Shown: positions 15,375-22,806 of the stretch, piece by piece
Layout of the letters: the number at the start of each line of letters is the position of its first letter
How positions within the stretch are numbered: the first letter of the stretch is position 1
DNA from: Alicyclobacillus sp. SP_1
GTDB taxonomy: Bacteria > Bacillota > Bacilli > Alicyclobacillales > Alicyclobacillaceae
DNA: 44,254 bases
NCBI RefSeq assembly: GCF_024706985.1
Contig: NZ_JAMCCX010000023.1
Coordinates: 1 to 44,254 of the forward strand
Direction of reading: 5' to 3'
Program-made: the position numbers and the translations under genes
Notes under the pieces: model-generated
The model's database searches: none
Seen by the model: only the letters and a program-made list of their open reading frames with translations
What the model was told of the DNA's origin: nothing

Positions 15375-16172
15375 TTAACTGGCCTGAGACGATGACATCG
15401 GTTGGAGCGATTGCAAAATACGGTGGGCCGCCTTTTGAATTCGACCCCCACTCCTTTTCAGGTGTTCGTTGGTGTCTTTCCCGGCCCAATGCGCAATGTA
15501 CCCGAACGAGTACGACGACGTATCCAACCCCAGGGCATCGGAGACCACAAACGCTACCGATTCTGCTTCCAACTCTTGTATCTCCGACGCCTCGACGCGC
15601 TCGCTATCCGGCGCGGCGTGAAGGAGTCCATGCGCCCATTCGTGGATCAGGGTCTTCGCTTTGTGTTGCTCCTCTAGGCTCTGGAGCAAGGAGATGCTCT
15701 GCTGAACCCCATGAAAACAGCCGTTGGCCCCGTGTAAGTCGGGTGTCTCTGTGATGGGATAGGGACAGGCATCCCGTAACCTCGGCCAAATCGCCGCATC
15801 GCCTTCGAGACGAGGAACGGAGACTTCCGGCAACGGCTTGCCTTCCGTTTGCGATACGTCGAAGACGTACACGGTGCGAAAACCCACGAGAGACCGTTCT
15901 GGTGTGGTTTCGGACGTTTTCGCGAGGAGGGGCGCTAGGATCATGATCCCTTGCTCTCCCTTGCGAACGTGCCGACCCATCGTTTTCCACGTTTGAAATC
16001 CTGCGATGCGCGTCGCTTCAGGGCGTTGCAACGAGATGAGCAGAGTGTTTTGAAAGCTGTACGTGTGGAACCGCGCCTGACAGCGCAGATAACGTTTCCA
16101 CGCGTCTTCCGAGAGCAACTGCTCCAATCCCTGTTCCAACCGTGACATGGCTTCTTGGACTTTGTCGTGCAT
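15375..16172 (-). CDS. ArdC-like antirestriction protein with zinc metallopeptidase domain
   Basis: A 265-residue protein. The N-terminal domain (SFQNTLLISLQRPEATRIAGFQTW, then KGEQGIMILAP) is the ssDNA-binding ArdC fold. The C-terminal domain is a zincin with HEWAH at 177-181 and ELEAESVAF about 22 residues later, supplying the third ligand. ArdC proteins protect incoming plasmid DNA from restriction during conjugation. The ATG at 16172 follows GGGAGCGAA. Its leader carries a long stem-loop. Confidence 0.88.
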   Translation of the reverse strand: MHDKVQEAMSRLEQGLEQLLSEDAWKRYLRCQARFHTYSFQNTLLISLQRPEATRIAGFQTWKTMGRHVRKGEQGIMILAPLLAKTSETTPERSLVGFRTVYVFDVSQTEGKPLPEVSVPRLEGDAAIWPRLRDACPYPITETPDLHGANGCFHGVQQSISLLQSLEEQHKAKTLIHEWAHGLLHAAPDSERVEASEIQELEAESVAFVVSDALGLDTSSYSFGYIAHWAGKDTNEHLKRSGGRIQKAAHRILQSLQPMSSSQAS

Positions 16173-16190
16173 ATGGATTCGCTCCCATCC

Positions 16191-16237
16191 CGCCCCTTGC
16201 CACGAGGGACGGTGAAGATGTCCCGCGTGGCCGGGCG
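16191..16237 (-). promoter_or_regulatory. Long stem-loop in the ardC leader
   Basis: An outer CGCCC/GGGCG stem and an inner GCCACG-x-GGGAC/GTCCC-x-CGTGGC stem face each other with only short internal loops. There is no U-tract. It lies between the small zinc-ribbon gene and ardC. Confidence 0.6.
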
Positions 16238-16248
16238 TGAAGAAGCTC

Positions 16249-16410
16249 TTATTTCCGTAATGCTTCCAACGCTTCTGGCGTGAACCACAGCCGATGGTTC
16301 AGACACGTCGCCGAGCAGTAGAGGTGCCCATTCTGGTCGTTCCATGCGTGCCTTCGTGCCAAGTGTTTGCCACACAGCGCACAGCACACCACGGTGATCG
16401 GCCGTTTCAT
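16249..16410 (-). CDS. Small zinc-ribbon protein
   Basis: A 53-residue protein (start MKRPITVVCCALCGKHLA) with CCALC and YCSATC about 20 residues apart, resembling a MYM/TRASH-type zinc ribbon. AGGAGG lies nine bases before the ATG, inside the end of the DUF4258 gene, and its ATG overlaps that gene's stop (TGATG). The two are translationally coupled. The function is unknown; DNA or protein binding is likely. Confidence 0.65.
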   Translation of the reverse strand: MKRPITVVCCALCGKHLARRHAWNDQNGHLYCSATCLNHRLWFTPEALEALRK

Positions 16411-16718
16411 CAGCAATTACCTCCTAGCGAGGCGTTCTCACATCTCAACGGATCGCGGTGGCGTCGGACATGACGCACCCATACGCCTGACTCCCATTCG
16501 TTCGCCACGTACAACGTGACGATGCTGTTGTGGCGTGGGTCGACGACGACATGAATCGGTTGCTCGCCCCATTCGCCGCGTTTCATGATCCGGTGTCGGT
16601 TGCGCTGGACGGTCACACCGTGTTTGGCGACGTTGGTCACCACGTCAATCGGCACGTGTCGTTCCAGGATGCGACGGACAGCATGTTCGGTGTAGGTTGG
16701 ATTAAGCGTGACGGTCAT
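16410..16718 (-). CDS. DUF4258-family protein
   Basis: A 102-residue protein with a DUF4258 pattern: YTEHAVRRILERHVPID near the start, then HRIMKRGEWGEQPIHVVVD and IVTLYVANEWE. DUF4258 is related to small RelE-fold-like proteins, but a toxic role is not shown here. GAGGAGG nine bases upstream fixes the ATG at 16718. It overlaps a 49-residue gene before it and the zinc-ribbon gene after it. Confidence 0.75.
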   Translation of the reverse strand: MTVTLNPTYTEHAVRRILERHVPIDVVTNVAKHGVTVQRNRHRIMKRGEWGEQPIHVVVDPRHNSIVTLYVANEWESGVWVRHVRRHRDPLRCENASLGGNC

Positions 16719-16851
16719 TCCGTTCACCCTCCTCTTCGAGTGGACCGCGACGGACCGTCAGCACCGAGGCTAACGTGCCTTCGAGGTCGTTTTGTAACAT
16801 TTCCGAGAGCACCGTCTCGTCGTCTGCGAACAACCTGTCTGAGATGCCCAT
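16702..16851 (-). CDS. Small acidic protein behind the SbcC-like gene
   Basis: A 49-residue protein, MGISDRLFADDET and onward, with AGGGAG eight bases before the ATG. The ATG is four bases past the stop of the SbcC-like ATPase gene. The C-terminus is charged. It overlaps the DUF4258 gene by 17 bases in another frame. I see no domain; a small partner of either neighbour is possible. Confidence 0.5.
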   Translation of the reverse strand: MGISDRLFADDETVLSEMLQNDLEGTLASVLTVRRGPLEEEGERNDRHA

Positions 16852-16854
16852 GCT

Positions 16855-18429
16855 TTAGGCTCCCTTCGATAGGACGCTCGACGACGGTTGGGTCACGGTC
16901 AGGTCGCAGTCGGCGACGCGTGCGGCGATGGCTTGGCCTGCGAACGTCTCCTCATACAGGCGCTCCACACTCTCCGCGTTGTCGATGAACACCGGCAACA
17001 CTTCCGGTACCGCCAGCGCCATGAGCAGTCTCGAGATTTCGAGGTCGCACCGGACGCGTTCGGACGTCGACAGCGTGCGGTACGGCTTGTCCTGCCACGT
17101 CACGCCAAACGCCTCTTTGATTTCGCCGTCTTCCGAGACGCGAAAGAGTTCCAGCTTCGCGTGCACCAGCGGCGCATTCAACTGCCGATTTTGGACTTGT
17201 ACATACCGCCACTGGAACCGTTTCAGCACCTCGATGCGCGACGTGACGTGTTCCAGTTGGGCCGTGCATCGCGCGTGGTCGGTTCTCGCGGTGTCGTAGC
17301 TTTGCTTCGCATGCTCCCACCGTATTTTTTTCGCCTGGTACTCGACCATCGCGGCTTGTTCCTGTTGTGCAAGGTCCGCGTACGAAGCGAGGCTCGCTCG
17401 ATGCGACGCGAGCTTCTCTTGCCAGGCGCGCGTGTAGTCGGGACTCGACATCTGCTCCAACTGACGTTTCAAGCGCTCTCCCTCTTGTTGGATCTCGCGC
17501 AGCAAGACTTGGATTTTGCCGTTCTTCGCCAGACGCTTGTTGTGGGCGATCGCTTGTTGTTCTTTGGGCAGCACCTGGTGACACGTCGGACAACGGTCCT
17601 CGATGTCCGGTACGATCCCTTGTTTCATCTCCACGTAGCGTGCGCGCGCCTCGTTCAGACGCTTCTCGCACTCAAGTCTCTCTTGGGGCACTTTCTCCAA
17701 GAGCATCTCCAGGCGCACCATGTCCTTTTTCGTGGCCTCCACCATAGCCAGTTTCGCGGCATCGAGAGACGGCACGTAAGGCTCCGGCTTCGAGGCGGAG
17801 AGTTCGGCTTTCCAGGCGTTCAGGCTGCCTTCCAGCCTTAGCAACTCGGCCTCTCGTTCTCTTTGCTCCTGTCGCAGCTGTTTCAGAAGCACGTCAGCCG
17901 AGTCCATACCCATACCCAAGGTCAGCGTCGAGAGATAGTCGCGGTCGGCGTCGTCCAGGTACATCAGCACTGTGGCCACGTCCACTTGACCGACGCGAGC
18001 CAGCACCGCTTTGGCTTCTTTCGGCTCCAGACCGCTGAAATATCCCGGAGCAAAGATGGAGAGGAACGTCGAGACGTCGCCAAACCATCGTTCCACGGCT
18101 CCTGGTTTCGCCTTGTTGCCGTTCATCAGGAGTTGGACCGCACCCTGCTCCGGTTTGATGCGAAGAAAGGTGAGGGTTTGTCCGCTCTCCGTCTGCCAGG
18201 ACGTCTCCACGCGCATCGTCTTGGTGCCATGGCGCAGAAGGCGCGTATCGGCGTTCTTTTTGCCGGCCCCGTCCGTGCCAAAGAGACACCAGACGATCGC
18301 TTCGAACGTCGACGACTTCCCTTGGGCGTTGTGGGCTAATAAAAGATTCTCTCCATCGTGAAATCGGAAACTTTCTTGTGCAAAGCAGCGAAAGTTCTCA
18401 ACCTGCATCGCCATGAGTTTCATGGTCAT
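16855..18429 (-). CDS. SbcC/Rad50-like AAA ATPase
   Basis: A 524-residue protein with SMC-like architecture: a Walker A HNAQGKSS (Lys38), a long coiled coil from about 180 to 400 with CPTCHQVL (Cys280, Cys283) at its tip like a zinc hook, and a C-terminal half ATPase with RTLSTSERVRCDLEISRLL (signature motif) and VFIDNAESV (Walker B). Rad50-type proteins hold and process DNA ends, usually with an SbcD-like nuclease, which is absent here. The start could be 18429 or 18423. Confidence 0.85.
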   Translation of the reverse strand: MTMKLMAMQVENFRCFAQESFRFHDGENLLLAHNAQGKSSTFEAIVWCLFGTDGAGKKNADTRLLRHGTKTMRVETSWQTESGQTLTFLRIKPEQGAVQLLMNGNKAKPGAVERWFGDVSTFLSIFAPGYFSGLEPKEAKAVLARVGQVDVATVLMYLDDADRDYLSTLTLGMGMDSADVLLKQLRQEQREREAELLRLEGSLNAWKAELSASKPEPYVPSLDAAKLAMVEATKKDMVRLEMLLEKVPQERLECEKRLNEARARYVEMKQGIVPDIEDRCPTCHQVLPKEQQAIAHNKRLAKNGKIQVLLREIQQEGERLKRQLEQMSSPDYTRAWQEKLASHRASLASYADLAQQEQAAMVEYQAKKIRWEHAKQSYDTARTDHARCTAQLEHVTSRIEVLKRFQWRYVQVQNRQLNAPLVHAKLELFRVSEDGEIKEAFGVTWQDKPYRTLSTSERVRCDLEISRLLMALAVPEVLPVFIDNAESVERLYEETFAGQAIAARVADCDLTVTQPSSSVLSKGA

Positions 18430-18461
18430 CGACCCTCTCTGAGTGGTTTTGGACAAACGCC

Positions 18462-18504
18462 AAGCCCCACGCAGCCGTGCGGGGCTTGGAAAAACCCCGC
18501 ACGG
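18462..18504 (-). promoter_or_regulatory. Two mutually exclusive hairpins in the SbcC-like leader
   Basis: Hairpin A pairs AAGCCCC (18462-18468) with GGGGCTT (18481-18487). Hairpin B pairs CCGTGCGGGG (18475-18484) with CCCCGCACGG (18495-18504), ten perfect pairs. They share bases 18481-18484, so they compete. On the minus strand hairpin B forms first and hairpin A later. Confidence 0.55.
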
Positions 18505-18609
18505 AGGGGTGTATGCAAAAGACCAGCACAAACCAAGGGGTATCCCCGGTCAGTACTGGTCTTCAAGATTCGCCGAGTCTTCAGGCGTGAACGATCCTTG
18601 GTTCTTGGT

Positions 18610-18969
18610 TTATCGAAGCGCTTCTTCTAAGGTCATCGAAGCATTCGGTTCCATCTGTTCTGCATACGCATCGAGGGCCGCCATCAAAAACAGGCTGCCC
18701 GTGAGCGTGTTGCAGTGCTCACAGTATCCAAAAGGGACGTCGCGAATCACGACGTTTCGCTCTGGAACCGGATAATCGGTTCCGCGCACGGATAAGGTGT
18801 GTCCACACTCGGAACACGTCACCGTTTCCGGCAGATCGTATATCGGTTCCTGGTAGGCCGTGATCGAACGTTCCAACAGCAAAGACTCGTCGCCATGGGC
18901 CCAAAGGGCCGCTTTTAAACGCAACATCGCGCGCACCCTCTCTTCACGAATATCGGGTTCTCGAAGCAT
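18610..18969 (-). CDS. Zinc-finger (YgiT-like) protein
   Basis: A 119-residue protein. A helical N-terminus is followed by VTCSECGHTLSV and GYCEHCNTLTG, two CxxC pairs about 30 residues apart, as in YgiT/MqsA-type zinc domains. No helix-turn-helix follows, so it is not a full MqsA antitoxin. The AGGAGG before the ATG at 18969 sets the start; residues upstream of it are not used. Confidence 0.65.
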   Translation of the reverse strand: MLREPDIREERVRAMLRLKAALWAHGDESLLLERSITAYQEPIYDLPETVTCSECGHTLSVRGTDYPVPERNVVIRDVPFGYCEHCNTLTGSLFLMAALDAYAEQMEPNASMTLEEALR

Positions 18970-19004
18970 GGTTTTCAACCTCCTGCGGACATGTCCTACT
19001 CCTA

Positions 19005-19475
19005 TTATAGAGGGTCGGTATGCCAACACATCCGTTGCGTAAAGGTTTTATCCCACAACCCATTCGAATCCGACGGATCGTAGACCGTCAGAACCGTGAT
19101 CCAAGCCTCCCCTTGCTTCTGGCAGAGCACCAGATGGAGTGGCCGATACGTTTTGTGACCTGTTTTGGCGTATCCAAGCCAAATCCATTTGTCGACCCAA
19201 CGCCCGGTCGCGTCCAAGAAACGCCGATGCCAAATGCAACTGCCGTTTTTGAGTGCCTCTGTGGTTTGCAAAGACGAAATCTTGCGAGAGACCTCTCGCT
19301 CATCGAGATGCTTGGTCCAAAGGACGTCTACGTTGTGTTCCAGTCGTTGAAGGACCCTTTCGGTTTGCTGCTCAGAGGCTACAGTCCCTTTCTGCCACGC
19401 CTGTCGGCGTCGGAGGCAGGACGTGTCCGAACAAACGGTCAAGGATTGAGATGGATGACCCATGAACATGCCCAT
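19005..19475 (-). CDS. Hypothetical protein
   Basis: About 156 residues, with a CxxxxC pair near the N-terminus and a Trp-rich middle (SCIWHRRFLDATGRWVDKWIW). I do not recognise it. The start is uncertain: GTG 19487 lies inside a strong hairpin, while ATG 19475 and ATG 19463 lack good ribosome binding sites. It stands alone between the SSB-linked 60-residue gene and the YgiT-like gene. Confidence 0.5.
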   Translation of the reverse strand: MGMFMGHPSQSLTVCSDTSCLRRRQAWQKGTVASEQQTERVLQRLEHNVDVLWTKHLDEREVSRKISSLQTTEALKNGSCIWHRRFLDATGRWVDKWIWLGYAKTGHKTYRPLHLVLCQKQGEAWITVLTVYDPSDSNGLWDKTFTQRMCWHTDPL

Positions 19476-19483
19476 CGGCTCTG

Positions 19484-19542
19484 CCACGAAGAGAGGTTCC
19501 CCCTCTCGTCGTGGTGACCGAGAGGGCTGCCCCCTTTCGTGG
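19484..19542 (-). promoter_or_regulatory. Competing stem-loops in the leader of the 19005-19475 gene
   Basis: CCACGA-x-GAGAGG (19484-19496) pairs with CCTCTC-x-TCGTGG (ending 19514). The same CCACGAA can instead pair with TTCGTGG at 19536-19542. One GTG start candidate is buried in the first stem. Confidence 0.5.
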
Positions 19543-19543
19543 T

Positions 19544-19726
19544 TTAGTGGTGTGCTACAACATCTTTGGCGAGGCGCACCGCTTCCGGAACTCCGGCAAG
19601 CAGCACGTACGTGCCGTCTGGATTGTGTTTCGTCCAGCAGAGCACGCCTTTTTTCGTGTAAAACCGCTCAACTTTCTTCGCGGCTTTCTGATCTTTCGTC
19701 ATCGCGATCACGCGTTTGGAAGCCAT
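19544..19726 (-). CDS. Small basic protein next to ssb
   Basis: A 60-residue Lys-rich protein (MASKRVIAMTKDQKAAKKVERF) with AAGGAG ten bases before the ATG. I see no known domain; the basic charge fits nucleic-acid binding. It follows ssb by about 20 bases in the same transcript. Confidence 0.6.
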   Translation of the reverse strand: MASKRVIAMTKDQKAAKKVERFYTKKGVLCWTKHNPDGTYVLLAGVPEAVRLAKDVVAHH

Positions 19727-19747
19727 CGTTTCTCGTCTCCTTGGTTC

Positions 19748-20215
19748 TTAAAATGGTAAATCGTCGTCGGAGAGGTCCATATCGTCGGCAAACGGGTCGT
19801 CCTCATACCCCGCAGGCCCCCGAGGAGCGGGCTGCACCGGGATCGAACCTGTCACCGGTCGCGGCGGTGTAGCCGAAGGGCTACTGGTACCGTTGTTCGC
19901 CTTGTCCAGGAAACGCACCGACTCGGCGACGACTTCTGCGACGCGGACTTTGTGTCCCTCGCGGTTCTCGTACGACCGAATCTGAAGCCTTCCATCGACG
20001 GCGGCCAAGCGGCCTTTTTGCAAATACTGCGCCACCGTCTCGGCTTGCTTTTGCCACACGACGACGTTCACAAAGTCGGTCTCCCGTTCTCCGGCCGCAT
20101 TCGGACGGGCACGGTCGACGGCGAGCGTGAAGCTCGCAACCGCCGTACCGCTGTTCGTATAGCGCAGTTCCGGGTCCTGGGTCAGGCGTCCAATGAGGAC
20201 AATACGATTCATCAT
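19748..20215 (-). CDS. ssb: Single-stranded DNA-binding protein
   Basis: A 155-residue OB-fold SSB: start [20 protein letters not shown], then FTLAVDR and [14 protein letters not shown], a Pro/Gly/Ser linker, and the acidic tip SDDDLPF that recruits repair and replication partners. It follows the directionality-factor gene and, like the dnaN operon, is downstream of a copy of the leader RNA. AAAGGAGCGAAAA precedes the ATG. It is probably the element's own SSB. Confidence 0.95.
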   Translation of the reverse strand: MMNRIVLIGRLTQDPELRYTNSGTAVASFTLAVDRARPNAAGERETDFVNVVVWQKQAETVAQYLQKGRLAAVDGRLQIRSYENREGHKVRVAEVVAESVRFLDKANNGTSSPSATPPRPVTGSIPVQPAPRGPAGYEDDPFADDMDLSDDDLPF

Positions 20216-20239
20216 GCGTTTTCGCTCCTTTGAATGGGG

Positions 20240-21271
20240 TTAGCTCGCCGAAGACTGCGTTGCCGTCCACGGCTTTAGTTGGGTCATCTCGATGAATTCG
20301 GGACGAAGCGTACTGGGGACGCCTTGCACCGCCTCGACCCTACTGCCGACTTCCAGTCGTTTCAGCAGGGACAGATGCGTCGTGTCGTGCGTGCAGTACG
20401 TCGTCGTCTGACCGTCGGCGTCCAGGAGCTTGAGAAAACCCCAACGAACACGGTCGTACGTCTTGATGGCGACATCGACCACGACCAGCGGCTCTTTGGG
20501 AGCCTTGGCCGCTTGAATGTCCACATCCCGGACCAAGTTGTCTTCGATGTACAAGTCATCGGGCATCTCATCCGAGACGTCGACCACCGGGGCATCGAGG
20601 ACCATCGTCGGGATCCGGTGAATGAGTTCTCGGATCTTCACGTCCTCCAGCTTCAAGTCCAGCACGTACACCGTCTTGGTCTTCCCATCGGGACTCACCG
20701 TCTGCGGCACGACCCGCAACTTGAGCGGGATCATCGCAATGCGGCCGCGCGTGAGTTGACGGATCATCTGAACGCAAGCTGTGAGGTTTTGCGATCCGAA
20801 GTACGACGTCGTGTCGATCTCCCAAATTCCAATCCCTGGGACATCGGGTAACAAGAACAACAGTCGTGTCAACGGTTTGCACTTCTTCTCTTTGAAGATC
20901 GGGCAGTCCTTATACAAACACGGGACGTCCACATATCCGCCCTGATCGTCGGCACGTCGTGCCGTTTCGCCGTCTCCTTTGCACCACAGTTCGCTTTTCC
21001 CAAGGGCTCCCCGATACGCCGACAGATACTGCGGCATAAACACTTCCGGGTCGTCCGAAGGGAAGGCGATGGTGATGTCTTTCGGCTGGTCTCCGTACAC
21101 GGCGTGGAAGGCGTTCGCCGCTTCCGTGGTCGTGTTGACCCCATCGGCGCGCACCACAAAATGGTCGGTCGCCGTAGGGTAGGTCTTCCCACTTGGGTGT
21201 TCTTGCTTGAGACCGAGATAGATTTTGCCTACCCTCGGCAAGCGTTTGGGCTCACTGAAGCCTTTGATCAT
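20240..21271 (-). CDS. Recombination directionality factor-like protein (phiC31 gp3 type)
   Basis: A 343-residue protein. Its N-terminal region (LPRVGKIYLGLKQEHPSG, FHAVYGDQPKDITIAFP) and a Cys cluster (LWCKGDGETA, then VPCLYKDCPIF and KKCKPL) match the family of phage recombination directionality factors that turn large serine integrases from integration to excision. Databases often call such proteins hydrolase or metal-binding. It is the first gene behind leader RNA copy 2, with AAGGAGGAGG upstream. No integrase is in the window. Confidence 0.65.
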   Translation of the reverse strand: MIKGFSEPKRLPRVGKIYLGLKQEHPSGKTYPTATDHFVVRADGVNTTTEAANAFHAVYGDQPKDITIAFPSDDPEVFMPQYLSAYRGALGKSELWCKGDGETARRADDQGGYVDVPCLYKDCPIFKEKKCKPLTRLLFLLPDVPGIGIWEIDTTSYFGSQNLTACVQMIRQLTRGRIAMIPLKLRVVPQTVSPDGKTKTVYVLDLKLEDVKIRELIHRIPTMVLDAPVVDVSDEMPDDLYIEDNLVRDVDIQAAKAPKEPLVVVDVAIKTYDRVRWGFLKLLDADGQTTTYCTHDTTHLSLLKRLEVGSRVEAVQGVPSTLRPEFIEMTQLKPWTATQSSAS

Positions 21272-21305
21272 GCGTTCCTCCTCCTTGGTAAGAGGCCAGA
21301 AAACA

Positions 21306-21760
21306 CAAAAAAGCGAACACCAAAACGCCCCTCGACTCCCCCACGGGAAATCCTCGAGACGCTTTTGCGTTCGCTTTTTATGAGCAGGCCAAAAAGAACC
21401 TGCGGTATCGTGTTTTCCAGCCTACTCGGCTTGGGTCTTTCGGCAGTTCGAAAAGCCTGCCAGCATGAGCACAGCGGGTCACTGCGCGAAGTGTATCACA
21501 TCTGCGCCTGGACACTTTAATTTACCAGACTGCTGCGCAGAAGGCCATAGTGTAAGCAGTTTTACGTCTGCTCCGTGCCTGGGTACTGCTTTAACCCGAA
21601 GCTGGCACGTCAGGGTACAGGTGGTGCTTGGGAACCCAGGGACAACGACGGTGAGAGGCGACCTACGACGTCTATCAAGGTGTCGCTACGGAGTAGCCCT
21701 TGATGCATCCACAACTCGTCACGGAGTGACTCAGGCGCTGGGATGGAAAAAGTGTTGTAC
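21306..21760 (-). ncRNA. Large structured leader RNA, copy 2
   Basis: The same layout as copy 1: promoter TTGTTT (21790-21795) and TATGAT (21767-21772), a body identical to copy 1 over about 350 bases, and a terminator at 21307-21378. It is followed by the ribosome binding site and ATG (21271) of the directionality-factor gene. The two RNAs could coordinate replication and excision by the same signal. Confidence 0.65.
21307..21378 (-). terminator. Terminator at the end of leader RNA copy 2
   Basis: AAAAAGCGAAC/GTTCGCTTTTTT outer stem on the minus strand with a T-tract. The top is altered from copy 1 (CCCGTGGG in place of CCCATGGG) while pairing is kept. Confidence 0.8.
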
Positions 21761-21766
21761 AACCTC

Positions 21767-21795
21767 ATCATACCCCCTTCAAACCTAGAAAACAA
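21767..21795 (-). promoter_or_regulatory. Promoter of leader RNA copy 2
   Basis: TTGTTT, 17 bases, TATGAT on the minus strand, identical to copy 1 in both hexamers and in spacing. Confidence 0.7.
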
Positions 21796-21976
21796 GCCTA
21801 CTCTCTCCCATTCATGGAACAAAGCGGATGGCGTTCTTGAGAACGCTCGACCCGGCGGAGAAAGGGGCTCCAAGGCGGATTGTGCGAAACCTCAAAAGTC
21901 CTGAAGGTGCATCCAAAGCGCACAGAACGCAGGTACTTCCCACGAAACGCCCCCCGTTCCCATCTGCGTTCGAAAG

Positions 21977-22002
21977 AAAAAAGCCAACTGCCATGAGTTG
22001 GC
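21977..22002 (-). terminator. Terminator after the YdjM-like gene
   Basis: GCCAACT-CATGGC-AGTTGGC followed by TTTTTT on the minus strand, 34 bases past the stop of the membrane protein gene. It closes the transcript that begins in the pilus region. Confidence 0.85.
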
Positions 22003-22035
22003 GTGTTGTCCTTCGTATCAGGCGTTGTCCCAGCC

Positions 22036-22794
22036 TTAGAACACGAGCATGCAGAGGAACGAGGCGAACGCGATCAGACCAATGCCTCGATCTTGCCAAC
22101 TGCCGGTTTGCACAAGGCGAACACCCAACCGCTTTGGCCAGGGCCAAAGGAGCGGCACCCCCCCTGCCACGGCATCGGCGAGGAGGTGCAAGAGGTAGCC
22201 CAGCAGCACTCCAATGGAGAGCAGGGGCCAATGCAGCGAGGCCCAAGCTGCGGGCATGGGACTGGCCAACGCAGCTGTGGCCAGCAGGGCGACGGCCAAC
22301 AGACTATGCGTGAAGGTCCGGTGCTTGCTCCACATCGCTCCCACACACCACAGCACAAGCCCAGCCGCCGCGAGGATCGGCACGACGTGCCTGAACGCCA
22401 GATACCCTATCCCCAGTGAAAGAAGTCCTAACCCGATGCGGCGCGACCCATTGTGCGCGGTTCGAGAGGCAAGGGTCAGGGCCAACACACCGGCCCACGC
22501 AACCCACAGCGACGCGAGATGTAAGAGAAACACCAGCCCAGCCGCTCCGAGCAGGGTCGTGAACACGACAACCTGTTCGAGCTTGCGAGAAGCAAGGCTA
22601 TGGAACTCATCCAGGTCTGGCAACAGAGAACCGAACAGACAGGCGACAAGGTATCCGAAAAACCACGCTATCGAGGGGGCGGCATGGGCCACCAGCATCC
22701 ATCGAAACAGCGGTTGCTCCGGTGTCCGCAACAGGATGGGAGCGGTGAGAACGGCCCCTACTGCGCCCATCGCCATGTGACTGCGCCCCATCAT
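22036..22794 (-). CDS. YdjM-like membrane-bound metal-dependent hydrolase
   Basis: A 252-residue protein with about six membrane spans. It has the YdjM/LexA-regulated hydrolase landmarks: an early GRSHMAMGAV, SLLPDLDEFHS, a SKHRTFTHSLLAV motif rich in His/Asp ligands, and HLLADAVAGG later. The reaction of the family is unproven; a lipid or envelope substrate is likely. AGGAGG precedes the ATG at 22794. It is the last gene of its transcript, before a strong terminator. Confidence 0.82.
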   Translation of the reverse strand: MMGRSHMAMGAVGAVLTAPILLRTPEQPLFRWMLVAHAAPSIAWFFGYLVACLFGSLLPDLDEFHSLASRKLEQVVVFTTLLGAAGLVFLLHLASLWVAWAGVLALTLASRTAHNGSRRIGLGLLSLGIGYLAFRHVVPILAAAGLVLWCVGAMWSKHRTFTHSLLAVALLATAALASPMPAAWASLHWPLLSIGVLLGYLLHLLADAVAGGVPLLWPWPKRLGVRLVQTGSWQDRGIGLIAFASFLCMLVF

Positions 22795-22806
22795 CCGCTA
22801 CACCTC

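Larger units (their letters stand above)
21275..21975 (-). repeat. 701-bp direct repeat, copy 2 (leader RNA module)
   Basis: The second copy of the unit at 9617-10317, 11,658 bases away and in the same orientation. It stops at the same functional borders: the downstream ribosome binding site on one side, and the last bases before the upstream gene's terminator on the other. Confidence 0.9.

Noticed and set aside
18610-18969. Full MqsA-type antitoxin
   Set aside because: Only the zinc-binding part is present. There is no helix-turn-helix and no MqsR-like toxin next to it.
20240-21271. RecT-like or hydrolase annotation for this protein
   Set aside because: The order of the N-terminal motif and Cys cluster fits the phage directionality-factor family better. 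No hydrolase active site is visible.
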